Below, in pieces: positions 1 to 6,332 of a stretch of DNA of 6,692 nucleotides; position 1 is the first letter of the stretch, and every line of letters begins with the position of its first letter. The DNA is from Verrucomicrobiaceae bacterium. Its GTDB lineage: Bacteria > Verrucomicrobiota > Verrucomicrobiia > Verrucomicrobiales > Verrucomicrobiaceae. The notes beneath the pieces were generated by a model, which saw nothing but the letters and a program-made list of their open reading frames with translations, did not search any database and was not told the origin of the DNA. The stretch lies in assembly GCA_021151605.1 (NCBI GenBank), contig JAGKWZ010000310.1:1-6692 (forward strand). Direction: 5' to 3'. The translations under genes and the position numbers were made by a program.

Positions 1-2
1 TT

Positions 3-2495
3 GATCGCAGCTACGAGCCGGTCGTCGCCGGGAAAAAGCTCATCGTCGGCAGCTCGCGGGAGGATTGCCTCATCGCATTCGATACCGACACTGGCGCGGA
101 AGTCTGGCGAGCACTGGCAGACGGTCCGGTGAGGTTCGCGCCAGTCATCATCGGCGATCTTGTCCTCTTCGGCTCTGACGACGGCGTGATGCGCTGCGTG
201 AAGCTCGCCGATGGCTCGGAGGTTTGGTCAAAGCGCGCTGTGCCATCCAATCGCATGTTGCTGGGCAATCAGCGACTCATCTCCGTGTGGCCGATTCGTG
301 GTGGACCTGTTGCCAAAGACGGACGCGTCTATTTCGCCGCCGGTGTCTGGCCGCTGGAGGGCACCTTCGTCTTCTGCTGGGATGTAGCGACGGGCAATCA
401 GATCTGGAGCAACGACCGCTGCTCCTACCTCTACGGCATCCATCCGCATCAAACCGAAGCCATGGGCGGACTCGCCCCGCAGGGCTACCTGCTCATCGAC
501 GGCGATGACCTCGTCGTGCCATGCAGCAACGCCTATCCCGCCCGGCTCGATCTCAAAACCGGTGCGCTCAAAGAGTTCGAGCTTCCCTCCGCTGGCAGAC
601 TCACGGGCGGCTGGTTCGCGTCCACTCCTGATGAAAAGCAAGCCGCCAAACTCAAACGACGCGGCCTGCTTTTCGACGAAGCCGTCAACGTGAAGCGCCA
701 CGAGGACAAACCCCGCGCCGAGGGCTCCACCGGCATTCAGCGCTCGCTCCTCGCCGCTGATAAAGCCGTGTCTTTCGACACCTTCCCCAATGCGCACAGT
801 GTCGTCTTGGCCGATGACAAAGTCTTCGTCGTTACAGTTGATGGCATCTTGAAAGCCCACGGACCCGCCAAAGGCGAAGCCAAGCACTGGAAGCGCGAGA
901 TCGTGATCGAGAAGGCCGATGAAGAACTCGCCAAGACCATCATCCAAGCCGCCGGAACTGATCGCGGCTATATCCTGCTAACCGATGCAGGCAAACCCGG
1001 CTTCATCGAAGCGCTGCTCACCCAGAGCCAGTTTCATCTCATCGTGCTGAGTGACGACACCCCCTTGAAAGTCCGCCTCGCCAAAACAGCCTTCTATGGA
1101 GAACGCGTGGCCGTTTTACCGACGAAGTCCGAACTGCCGCGCTACTTCGCGAATGTCGTGATCGGCCCTGAGCCAGTTGGCGACACGCTGCGTCCGCTTG
1201 GTGGCAAGCTGGTCAGTCTTGATGGCAAATTGCTACATACCCGTGGCCCACTCACCGGCTCCACGAACTACCTCGCCGATTGGAAACCCAGTGAAGACCC
1301 GCTAGTGCAGGCACCACTGGGCGTGTTGTGGTTTGATGATGCGCTGAGCAACTTCAAGCGCGCACCGCAGCCGAAGGTTGTCGATGGCGTCATGATCACG
1401 GCGGACAAGGACTGGCTCGATGCCACGAATCGTAAAGGCAAAGTCGATTACAAGCTGCTCGCTCCGGTGTTCAGCGACATCTACACCGGTCGCGTGCTGG
1501 ATGAATACGAGCAGCCGGAGCTTCGCGCCAAGTTTGGTAGCGTCGATATGCAGAGTATCCAGCCTGCGCAGTATCGTCCGCCAACACAAAAGAACGATTG
1601 GTCGCCAGATCAGCCCAAATCAGGCCTTCGCACCAATCCGCTCACAGGCGAACAAGAGCCGCGTGTCTTCCCGAAAAGCTACGGCTGCGACGGCGGCTTC
1701 GATTACGGCAACATTTTTACTTTTCGCAGCGGCACCGCCGCGTTTTACGACAAGCAGGTCGAAAGCGGCACTGTCCACATCAGCGGCCCCCGCAGCGGCT
1801 GCACCAACAGCATCGTGCCTGCTGGCGGCATCTTGAATGTCCCGTATTTCTATGAAGGCTGCACGTGCAGCTACCCGCTGCCCATGGCGCTCGCGCTTTA
1901 CTCCATGCCGGAGACCTTTGAGCAATGGGCTACCTGGGGCGCGGTGCCGGCCGCCTCACTGAACGGCAAGATCGAGCGTCTCGGCATCAACTTCGGTGCC
2001 CCCGGCGACCGCAAGACACGCGACGGCACCCTGTGGCTCGATTACCCGAGCGTCGGCGGTCCCTCGCCTGAAATCCAGGTGCGCACCGAGCCCGAGAAGC
2101 CCGAGTTCTACTACCATCACTCCATCTGGATGAAAGGCGGCCAAGGCTGGCCCTGGGTCGCCGCCAGCGGCGTCAAAGCCCTGCGTTCCGCTGCCATCTC
2201 CGGCCTCAAGTCCGGCACCTACACCGTCCGACTTACTTTCTCCTCGCCCGACGATGCCAGGCACGTCTTCGACATCGCCCTTCAGGACCAACCCGCGCTC
2301 ACCAAGTTCGCCCTGCCGGCCAAACTCATCGCAACGACCCAAACCATCCCCAACATCCAAGTCACCGACGGCATCCTAACCGTAAAGCTCACCGCCATCG
2401 AAGGCGAAACCATCCTCAGCGGAATCGAGATCATCCGCGAGGGTTTGAAGATTGGGGATGTGCCGGAAGAGGCGCGGGTGCCGGGTAGGTTGTAA
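3..2495 (+). CDS. PQQ-like beta-propeller protein with embedded methyltransferase-like segment and malectin-like C-terminus (5' partial)
   Basis: The reading frame is open to the left edge, so the true start lies outside; an internal GTG at 129 is not a believable start because propeller sequence continues before it. 830 residues are visible. Residues 1-170 carry PQQ-type blades, with phrases such as FDTDTGAEVW and LADGSEVW. Residues ~303-400 resemble the Rossmann methyltransferase-like insert seen in planctomycete/verrucomicrobial PQQ proteins (LYG-like FYGERVAVLP, then LRPLGGKLV), but the glycine-rich SAM loop is eroded. PLGVLWF (~438) opens a second propeller part. GPRSGC and EGCTCSY give cysteines 600, 620 and 622. 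Residues ~660-815 look like a malectin-like beta domain (LGINFGAPGD, WLDYPSVGG). It ends with tandem stops TAA TAG. It is probably exported and may bind carbohydrate or a surface ligand; enzymatic activity is unproven. The family assignment is firm, the function unknown. Confidence 0.85.
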   Translation, partial: DRSYEPVVAGKKLIVGSSREDCLIAFDTDTGAEVWRALADGPVRFAPVIIGDLVLFGSDDGVMRCVKLADGSEVWSKRAVPSNRMLLGNQRLISVWPIRGGPVAKDGRVYFAAGVWPLEGTFVFCWDVATGNQIWSNDRCSYLYGIHPHQTEAMGGLAPQGYLLIDGDDLVVPCSNAYPARLDLKTGALKEFELPSAGRLTGGWFASTPDEKQAAKLKRRGLLFDEAVNVKRHEDKPRAEGSTGIQRSLLAADKAVSFDTFPNAHSVVLADDKVFVVTVDGILKAHGPAKGEAKHWKREIVIEKADEELAKTIIQAAGTDRGYILLTDAGKPGFIEALLTQSQFHLIVLSDDTPLKVRLAKTAFYGERVAVLPTKSELPRYFANVVIGPEPVGDTLRPLGGKLVSLDGKLLHTRGPLTGSTNYLADWKPSEDPLVQAPLGVLWFDDALSNFKRAPQPKVVDGVMITADKDWLDATNRKGKVDYKLLAPVFSDIYTGRVLDEYEQPELRAKFGSVDMQSIQPAQYRPPTQKNDWSPDQPKSGLRTNPLTGEQEPRVFPKSYGCDGGFDYGNIFTFRSGTAAFYDKQVESGTVHISGPRSGCTNSIVPAGGILNVPYFYEGCTCSYPLPMALALYSMPETFEQWATWGAVPAASLNGKIERLGINFGAPGDRKTRDGTLWLDYPSVGGPSPEIQVRTEPEKPEFYYHHSIWMKGGQGWPWVAASGVKALRSAAISGLKSGTYTVRLTFSSPDDARHVFDIALQDQPALTKFALPAKLIATTQTIPNIQVTDGILTVKLTAIEGETILSGIEIIREGLKIGDVPEEARVPGRL

Positions 2496-2523
2496 TAGAA
2501 GAACCAGACGAGTAACATCAGCC

Positions 2524-3063
2524 ATGACGATCAAGCCGAACAAATCTGCTGGTATTCTGACGCAGGAGCTTTCGAACCATCTCAGATGCCGGTTGAAGGT
2601 CTTGCCTCAGGATTACGAGCAGTTCCTGCTTCTGCATAACGGTGGCATTCCGGTTCCCGAAGTGATGTTCCCGATTCCGAACAGCGATAATGACGGTTTC
2701 AGACTCTCTGAGTTTTTTCCCATCCATTGCACAGAGGGCGTTGAGGGGCTAGATCTTCAAATTGAGGAATGGCAGATGGATTTTGGCGAGGGTTTTGTAC
2801 CCATCGGCGAGGATGGTTTAGGAAACTATTTCCTCTTGTCTCTACACACTGAGTCTGTCGGCCATGTATTTTTCCACGATCATGAACTGATCGATGAGGA
2901 AGACCGCTTCTCCAAACTTGTTCACCTCGCTGATTCATTCTCAGCATTCCAATCCGCCCTCGTGGATACCGACTACACCGAGCCCGATTGGGAAGCAAAG
3001 CGCGAGGCCGAAATCCAGCAGATTCTAAGCACACCGAAACGTCCGTGGTGGCGTTTCTGGTGA
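2524..3063 (+). CDS. SMI1/KNR4 (SUKH) family protein
   Basis: The 179-residue product fits the SUKH superfamily. An early YEQFLLLHNGGIPVPE block matches the family's F-L-x-x-x-N-G-G core. A central FVPIGEDGLGNYFLL block matches the P-I-x-x-D-x-x-G-N motif, and VFFHDHE matches the usual V-Y-x-W-D-H-E strand. The C-terminus is basic and aromatic (PKRPWWRFW). In bacteria SUKH proteins often act as immunity proteins against contact-dependent or secreted toxins, but many are standalone with unknown roles. No toxin gene is visible next to it. The ATG at 2524 is preferred over an upstream in-frame TTG at 2452, which lies inside the previous gene. The gap to that gene is 28 nt with no clear Shine-Dalgarno, so co-transcription is possible. 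Three 60-nt rows counted by eye are ~47-52% GC, against 63% in one row of the upstream gene, which hints at separate ancestry. Confidence 0.8.
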   Translation: MTIKPNKSAGILTQELSNHLRCRLKVLPQDYEQFLLLHNGGIPVPEVMFPIPNSDNDGFRLSEFFPIHCTEGVEGLDLQIEEWQMDFGEGFVPIGEDGLGNYFLLSLHTESVGHVFFHDHELIDEEDRFSKLVHLADSFSAFQSALVDTDYTEPDWEAKREAEIQQILSTPKRPWWRFW

Positions 3064-3084
3064 AGCCCTGTTTTAAGAGCATCA

Positions 3085-3219
3085 TCACTCCCCCTGAAGC
3101 GCAAACCAGGCCCGCATCTGGTAGCTGCAATGACACTTCGAGGAGCCATCGGGCACGAGGACGAGGCCGGAGGCGGGGATGGCGTTGATCCAGCAACTGG
3201 GGCGGATGCCGCCATATTG
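3085..3219 (-). pseudogene. Relic of a PQQ-like protein gene: C-terminal ~44 codons only
   Basis: On the minus strand this interval reads QYGGIRPSCWINAIP..., then SGLVLVPDGSSKCHCSY and a tail WFALQGE before TGA at 3087-3085. This is the typical C-terminal block of planctomycete/verrucomicrobial PQQ propeller proteins (RPxCWxNAxPAxGLVLxPxxxxxCxCSY). It aligns without gaps to residues 595-632 of the large PQQ protein at the left of this window, with 14 identities in 38 by eye, including all three cysteines at the same spacing (20 then 2). No start codon or propeller sequence lies upstream: the similarity stops where the CoA-binding gene's 3' end begins. It is therefore read as the stump of a second PQQ gene removed by deletion or rearrangement. 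Chance similarity is unlikely but cannot be excluded without a search. Confidence 0.65.
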
Positions 3220-3229
3220 GAGGGCTCTA

Positions 3230-3607
3230 TTAATACTGCCCCGTGCGCAGCAGGACGAGCGTGCAGGCTTCCTCGACCATGACTCCTGAGGCTTCGAGTT
3301 TGGCGGCCAAGTCGGGATTCTCAGCGCCCGGATTAAAGATCACGCGACGTGGATTCAGCGTGATGAGTTTGTCAGCAAGGCCGCTGGAGATGGCTGCGCC
3401 GACATACATGGTCACGGTGTCCACCGTGCTGGAGATCTGAGAGAGATCAGCCACCACGGGGACATTTGCGATGCTGGTGAGCTTTGGATGCACTGGCACG
3501 ACTTCCTGCCCATGCTCGCGCAGGAGAAGCTGCGCCATGTGGGAGTAGCGGTCAGGTTTGTCACTGGCACCGACGATGATGGTGCGATGCGTGGTGGATG
3601 TGCTCAT
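3230..3607 (-). CDS. CoA-binding protein (YccU/CoA_binding_2 family)
   Basis: The 125-residue product spans a complete single-domain CoA-binding Rossmann protein. It has an N-terminal strand and loop IIVGASDKPDRYSHMA (residues 10-25) for the nucleotide, VVPVHPK in the second strand region, a central MYVGA segment, RVIFNPGAENPDL, and a very characteristic end EEACTLVLLRTGQY. Such proteins bind CoA in the cytoplasm; their physiological role is poorly known. They resemble the CoA-binding part of succinyl-CoA synthetase alpha and protein acyltransferases without the catalytic domains. The ATG overlaps the stop of the upstream membrane-protein gene as ATGA, so translation is probably coupled. An AAGGA lies 12 nt before the start, inside the upstream gene. 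Family assignment is confident; no substrate beyond CoA can be named. Confidence 0.92.
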   Translation of the reverse strand: MSTSTTHRTIIVGASDKPDRYSHMAQLLLREHGQEVVPVHPKLTSIANVPVVADLSQISSTVDTVTMYVGAAISSGLADKLITLNPRRVIFNPGAENPDLAAKLEASGVMVEEACTLVLLRTGQY

Positions 3608-3960
3608 GAGTTGTCGAGATCCTTTTCGTCCAGGTGGAAGGCGTGCAGAGCACGATGCGCCACAGGTGCGAGCACGATACCCATCACGGAGATGAAAACC
3701 AGGCCGCTGAAGAGCGCGTAAGCACTGGCAAAGAGCTTGGCATCATCGTTTGGCAGATCACCGACGGGCCCCATGCCGCCGAGGATCATGGAGGCATTCA
3801 GGATGGAATCCACCCAGCTAAATCCGGCGATGTAGTGGTAGCCGAGAATGCCGAGAGCAAGCGCTGTCGCGATGACCGCGAGGGCGAGCGATGTGAACTT
3901 TACCAGACGCCAAAGAAAGACATGACGTGGTGCGATGGGGTCCTGACGTGACTCAAGCAT
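3604..3960 (-). CDS. Small two-helix membrane protein with pore-loop-like segment
   Basis: The 118-residue product has a cytoplasmic-like N-terminus (MLESRQDPIAPRHVFLWR), one long hydrophobic helix at about residues 19-45, a semi-polar stretch SWVDSILNASMILGGMGPVG at 48-67, a charged turn (DLPNDDAKL), a second hydrophobic helix at about 77-102, and a His-rich acidic tail. Helix, loop with a small-residue GGMGPVG, then helix resembles the M1-P-M2 layout of two-helix channels, but the classical potassium filter T-V-G-Y-G is absent. I recognise this as the kind of small bacterial protein sometimes labelled channel-like; no function is established. The ATG at 3960 is chosen because the frame upstream (open to 4575) is antisense to a strongly supported pseudouridine synthase gene. 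Its stop overlaps the CoA-binding gene start, making a two-gene operon. Confidence 0.75.
   Translation of the reverse strand: MLESRQDPIAPRHVFLWRLVKFTSLALAVIATALALGILGYHYIAGFSWVDSILNASMILGGMGPVGDLPNDDAKLFASAYALFSGLVFISVMGIVLAPVAHRALHAFHLDEKDLDNS
3620..3624 (-). promoter_or_regulatory. Possible ribosome binding site for the CoA-binding gene
   Basis: On the minus strand AAGGA lies 12 nt before the ATG at 3607, within the 3' end of the upstream membrane-protein gene. The spacing is longer than ideal, but it is the clearest purine-rich element before any start in the window. Coupling through the ATGA overlap may matter more than this site. Confidence 0.3.
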
Positions 3961-4038
3961 GGACGCATCGGAAGCCTGAAAAGAGCGGGATGCAAGACAC
4001 CAGTTGGCATTCGAGGTGCCGGCGGCTAGTGCTGTCAC
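3961..4038. promoter_or_regulatory. Divergent intergenic region (78 nt)
   Basis: This is the only divergent gap in the window, so promoters for both the minus-strand membrane protein/CoA-binding pair and the plus-strand pseudouridine synthase should lie here or just inside the flanking genes. A TTGGCA at 4004-4009 could serve as a -35 element for the plus strand, but the expected -10 position offers only TAGTGC, a poor match. On the minus strand I see no convincing pair. A perfect CACGTG palindrome at 4036-4041 overlaps the GTG start of the synthase gene; with only six bases it may be chance. No terminator-like hairpin is seen. The promoter role is inferred from gene layout. Confidence 0.35.
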
Positions 4039-4785
4039 GTGGAGCGCGCGCACAACACCAACTTTACCATCCTCGACGAGACCGAAGACTACATCGTCGT
4101 GGACAAGCCCGCGCCCTTGCAGATCCACCCGGGCAGCCTGCATGGAGCACCGACGCTTTGGCACAGTCTGCGAGATCTGCTGGCTTACGAGTTGGCGAAT
4201 GGCGGACAGATCAGCATCACGAACCGGCTGGATCGTGAGACGAGTGGCACCGTCCTCGTCGCGAAGAATGCCCCCACGGCTCGTCTCTTCGGCATGGCGA
4301 TGCAGGATCATCTCATCCGCAAAACCTACCACGCCATCGTGCATGGCTGGCCGGAGTGGGAGGAGCAGGATCTTCATGGGCCTATCCTGCGCAAAGGTGA
4401 TGTCACGGAGTCCGAGATCTGGGTGAAGCAAATGGTCCATGACGATGGTGCGCCCTGTCAGACGATCTTCCGCACACTGCGGCGCGTGGAGCATGAGCGC
4501 GCGGGAAAGCTGGCACTCATCGAAGCACGACCGATCACAGGGCGGATGCATCAGATTCGTGTGCATCTCTCGCATCTCGGACTGCCGATCCTGGGAGATA
4601 AAATCTACGGGCTGGATGAGCAGTGCTACCTCGACTTCATCGACTACGGCTGGACGCCCGACATCGAGCGGCGGATCTTTTTTTCACGTCAGGCGCTGCA
4701 TTCACATCGGCTGGAAATCATGACTCCGAGCTTTTGCCGCACCTGGGATTGCCCACTGCCAGCGGAGATGCAGGCTTGGCTGTGA
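4039..4785 (+). CDS. RluA-family RNA pseudouridine synthase
   Basis: The 248-residue protein converts specific uridines in rRNA or tRNA to pseudouridine in the cytoplasm. Motif I is DYIVVDKPAPLQIHPG (17-32). Motif II with the catalytic aspartate is NRLDRETSG (62-70, Asp65). Motif III is ITGRMHQIRVHLSHLGLPILGD near residue 170, followed by the usual (I)YG. The length fits a single catalytic domain without an N-terminal S4 domain, like the short RluA type. Position 62 is Asn where RluA, RluC and RluD have His. The start is GTG at 4039, because TAG at 4027-4029 closes the frame four codons earlier and any later ATG would cut motif I. No clear Shine-Dalgarno. Which RNA position it modifies cannot be told from sequence alone. 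The secreted-protein gene follows on the same strand. Confidence 0.93.
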   Translation: MERAHNTNFTILDETEDYIVVDKPAPLQIHPGSLHGAPTLWHSLRDLLAYELANGGQISITNRLDRETSGTVLVAKNAPTARLFGMAMQDHLIRKTYHAIVHGWPEWEEQDLHGPILRKGDVTESEIWVKQMVHDDGAPCQTIFRTLRRVEHERAGKLALIEARPITGRMHQIRVHLSHLGLPILGDKIYGLDEQCYLDFIDYGWTPDIERRIFFSRQALHSHRLEIMTPSFCRTWDCPLPAEMQAWL

Positions 4786-4827
4786 TGGGTGAAAGTTAGC
4801 CGCATTCGCGCCTGTTTCAGCGCCCTC

Positions 4828-5421
4828 ATGATACTTCGCACGCTTGCTTTCACCTTTGTCCTCGCCGGCCAAGCCATCGCTGCTGATGCGCCTTTGCTCA
4901 AAGACGACTTTTCGGTGGCCAAGCTGGAGCAGAGACGTGCGATGCGTGGCGAATGGAAGTTCACCGAAGGCATCGCGAGCTGCACGCAGGACGATGCGCT
5001 CTACAAAAAGAACAAGGATCACGGCCCCATCCTCTTTTACGACCTTGCCTACACTGACGCGACGATCCGGTTCAGTTACCAAGCAGACGCAGCCGTGAAG
5101 AGCGTGGTCTTCACCTGCAATGGCGACGACGGGCACGTCTTCCGCATTGTCGCGAGCGCAGTAGGCACCGGAATGCGCGCCTTCCCGGCGGATGCAATGA
5201 ATCACAAATCCATCGCGCTCGCCCAAGAGAAGAGTTTGGCGCTGAAGCCAGGCGAATGGGTGCCTGTGACCATTACCGTGCACGGCACGAAAGCGAAGGT
5301 GAAGATCGGCGGCTTCGAGAAGACCTATGAACACCCCTCGCTGGCACGGGCGAAGTCAAATCTCAGCGTGGGCTTTGGTTTTGGCACGCTGAGGGTGAAG
5401 GATGTCGTGGTGATGCCGTGA
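4828..5421 (+). CDS. Secreted beta-sandwich protein (DUF1080/concanavalin-like)
   Basis: The 197-residue product begins with a signal peptide: MILR, a hydrophobic core LAFTFVLAG, and a likely signal peptidase I site after AIA (residue 18), leaving ADAPLLKDDFS. The mature part has the layout of laminin-G/concanavalin-like or 3-keto-disaccharide-hydrolase-like (DUF1080) folds. DDFS is followed by GEWKFTEGIASC, alternating beta strands (ATIRFSYQA, SVVFTC), KPGEWVPVTITVHGTKAKVKIGG, and a final GFGTLRVKDVVV strand. Such domains in Verrucomicrobia usually bind or process saccharides outside the cytoplasm, but no catalytic residues can be named here. A GTG at 4789 would add 13 residues and sits only 3 nt after the synthase stop; the ATG gives the more normal signal peptide, and neither has a strong ribosome binding site. 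The gene converges on the methyltransferase gene with 8 nt between stops. Confidence 0.7.
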   Translation: MILRTLAFTFVLAGQAIAADAPLLKDDFSVAKLEQRRAMRGEWKFTEGIASCTQDDALYKKNKDHGPILFYDLAYTDATIRFSYQADAAVKSVVFTCNGDDGHVFRIVASAVGTGMRAFPADAMNHKSIALAQEKSLALKPGEWVPVTITVHGTKAKVKIGGFEKTYEHPSLARAKSNLSVGFGFGTLRVKDVVVMP

Positions 5422-5429
5422 CCCGACTC

Positions 5430-6311
5430 TCAGTCCAGCCGCTGTCTGCCGAGCTTTTTCATGTGCTCTTCGAGATGCGGCAGGATGCGGGCGCGTGGAT
5501 GCATCCAGAGATCCGGGGTGAGAAACCAATCGGTGTCGGCGCGGATGAGCACGATATTTTCGCCGCAGAGATGGCTGTTGAAGTGGGCACCGGAGGCTTG
5601 CAGCGCTGCATAGATGTCCATAGTCGTGCGATGATCGTCGGCATCACAGCATTCGAAAATGATGCATCTCACCCGGCGAATCCATGAGGTGTCGGACGTT
5701 TGGAAGACGACCTTCTCCGCGCCTTCGATGTCGAGCTTGAGGATGTCGATCTCTTCCAGTCCAAAGTCCGCCATCAGACCTGGAACCGTGCAGGCAGAAA
5801 CGGAAGCACTGACGGGATGCACGCCAGTTTCGTCGATACGACTGGCGACAGCAGCCCAGGTCTTGGCGATGCGCAGAGTGCCCTCTTCTTTCCAAAGCGC
5901 ACGATGCAGGCAGGTGACCTGCTGATCGTCGGCGAAGTTGCGGGCGAGCAAGCCGTGGTTGTCCGCATCCGCCTCAATGGCGATGATGCGCGCCTGAGGG
6001 TGGAAGCGGCGGAGCCGCATGGTGGAATCACCGATGTTTGCACCGGCATCAATAATAGTGCGGCACAAGGGACCGTAGGAATCTGCGATGCGGTAGTTCT
6101 CCAAGTAGAACATGCCGAGCACACCCGCATCCGTCCTGGATCGAAACCAGAACGGGCGCTGCAATACATGCAGCCAGATTTGAGTCAGGCGATCTTCTCG
6201 TGAGAGCCTGTGCAGCACAAAAACCCTGAAGGCTCCACCCCACCCAAAATGCCAGACCGCTGCGACAAAACGCTGAGCGAAGCCAAGGCAGCGGTGGAGA
6301 AAATGAAGCAT
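5430..6311 (-). CDS. FkbM-family SAM-dependent methyltransferase
   Basis: The 293-residue protein shows the hallmarks of FkbM methyltransferases. The SAM-binding motif I is IIDAGANIGDSTM (86-98). The acidic strand end is IIAIEAD (109-115). The family signature DILKLDIEGAE (189-199) precedes a strand VRCIIFECC. The N-terminal 75 residues are aromatic and basic and form the usual FkbM preface. FkbM enzymes O-methylate sugars or small molecules, often in polysaccharide or secondary-metabolite synthesis; no glycosyltransferase or biosynthetic cluster is visible here, so the substrate is unknown. The ATG at 6311 lies 21 nt after the stop of the EVE-domain gene on the same strand, suggesting co-transcription; there is no Shine-Dalgarno before it. 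The C-terminus (HMKKLGRQRLD) ends close to the convergent secreted-protein gene. Confidence 0.92.
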   Translation of the reverse strand: MLHFLHRCLGFAQRFVAAVWHFGWGGAFRVFVLHRLSREDRLTQIWLHVLQRPFWFRSRTDAGVLGMFYLENYRIADSYGPLCRTIIDAGANIGDSTMRLRRFHPQARIIAIEADADNHGLLARNFADDQQVTCLHRALWKEEGTLRIAKTWAAVASRIDETGVHPVSASVSACTVPGLMADFGLEEIDILKLDIEGAEKVVFQTSDTSWIRRVRCIIFECCDADDHRTTMDIYAALQASGAHFNSHLCGENIVLIRADTDWFLTPDLWMHPRARILPHLEEHMKKLGRQRLD

Positions 6312-6332
6312 CAGAAGGTAGAGTAAATTGGA

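Noticed and set aside
228..947. 239-codon minus-strand open frame
   Set aside because: It lies fully antisense to the PQQ gene and shows no recognisable domain; long antisense frames are expected in GC-rich genes.
2452..2523. Upstream TTG start for the SUKH gene
   Set aside because: It would overlap the PQQ coding end and add an Arg/Cys-rich stretch unlike the family; the ATG at 2524 gives a normal N-terminus.
129..2524. PQQ protein and SUKH protein as a toxin-immunity pair
   Set aside because: The PQQ protein ends in a malectin-like beta domain and has no toxin domain, repeat-rich delivery part or cleavage motif. Adjacency alone does not support the pairing.
2699..3196. 165-codon minus-strand open frame covering the SUKH gene and part of the gap
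   Set aside because: Arg/Pro-rich sequence without a family match. In the gap the PQQ-like similarity lies in a different minus-strand frame.
3961..4575. Long minus-strand open frame extending the small membrane protein to 323 residues
   Set aside because: The extension is antisense to a pseudouridine synthase with all three family motifs, and the added residues look like frame shadow. Membrane-protein homology starts at the ATG at 3960.
5422..5440. Short inverted repeat GACT-ctc-AGTC at the convergent gene ends as a terminator
   Set aside because: A 4-bp stem with no T-run is too weak to call a terminator.
5700..6203. 167-codon plus-strand open frame
   Set aside because: It is antisense to the FkbM gene, whose SAM motif and LKLDIEGAE signature lie in this interval.
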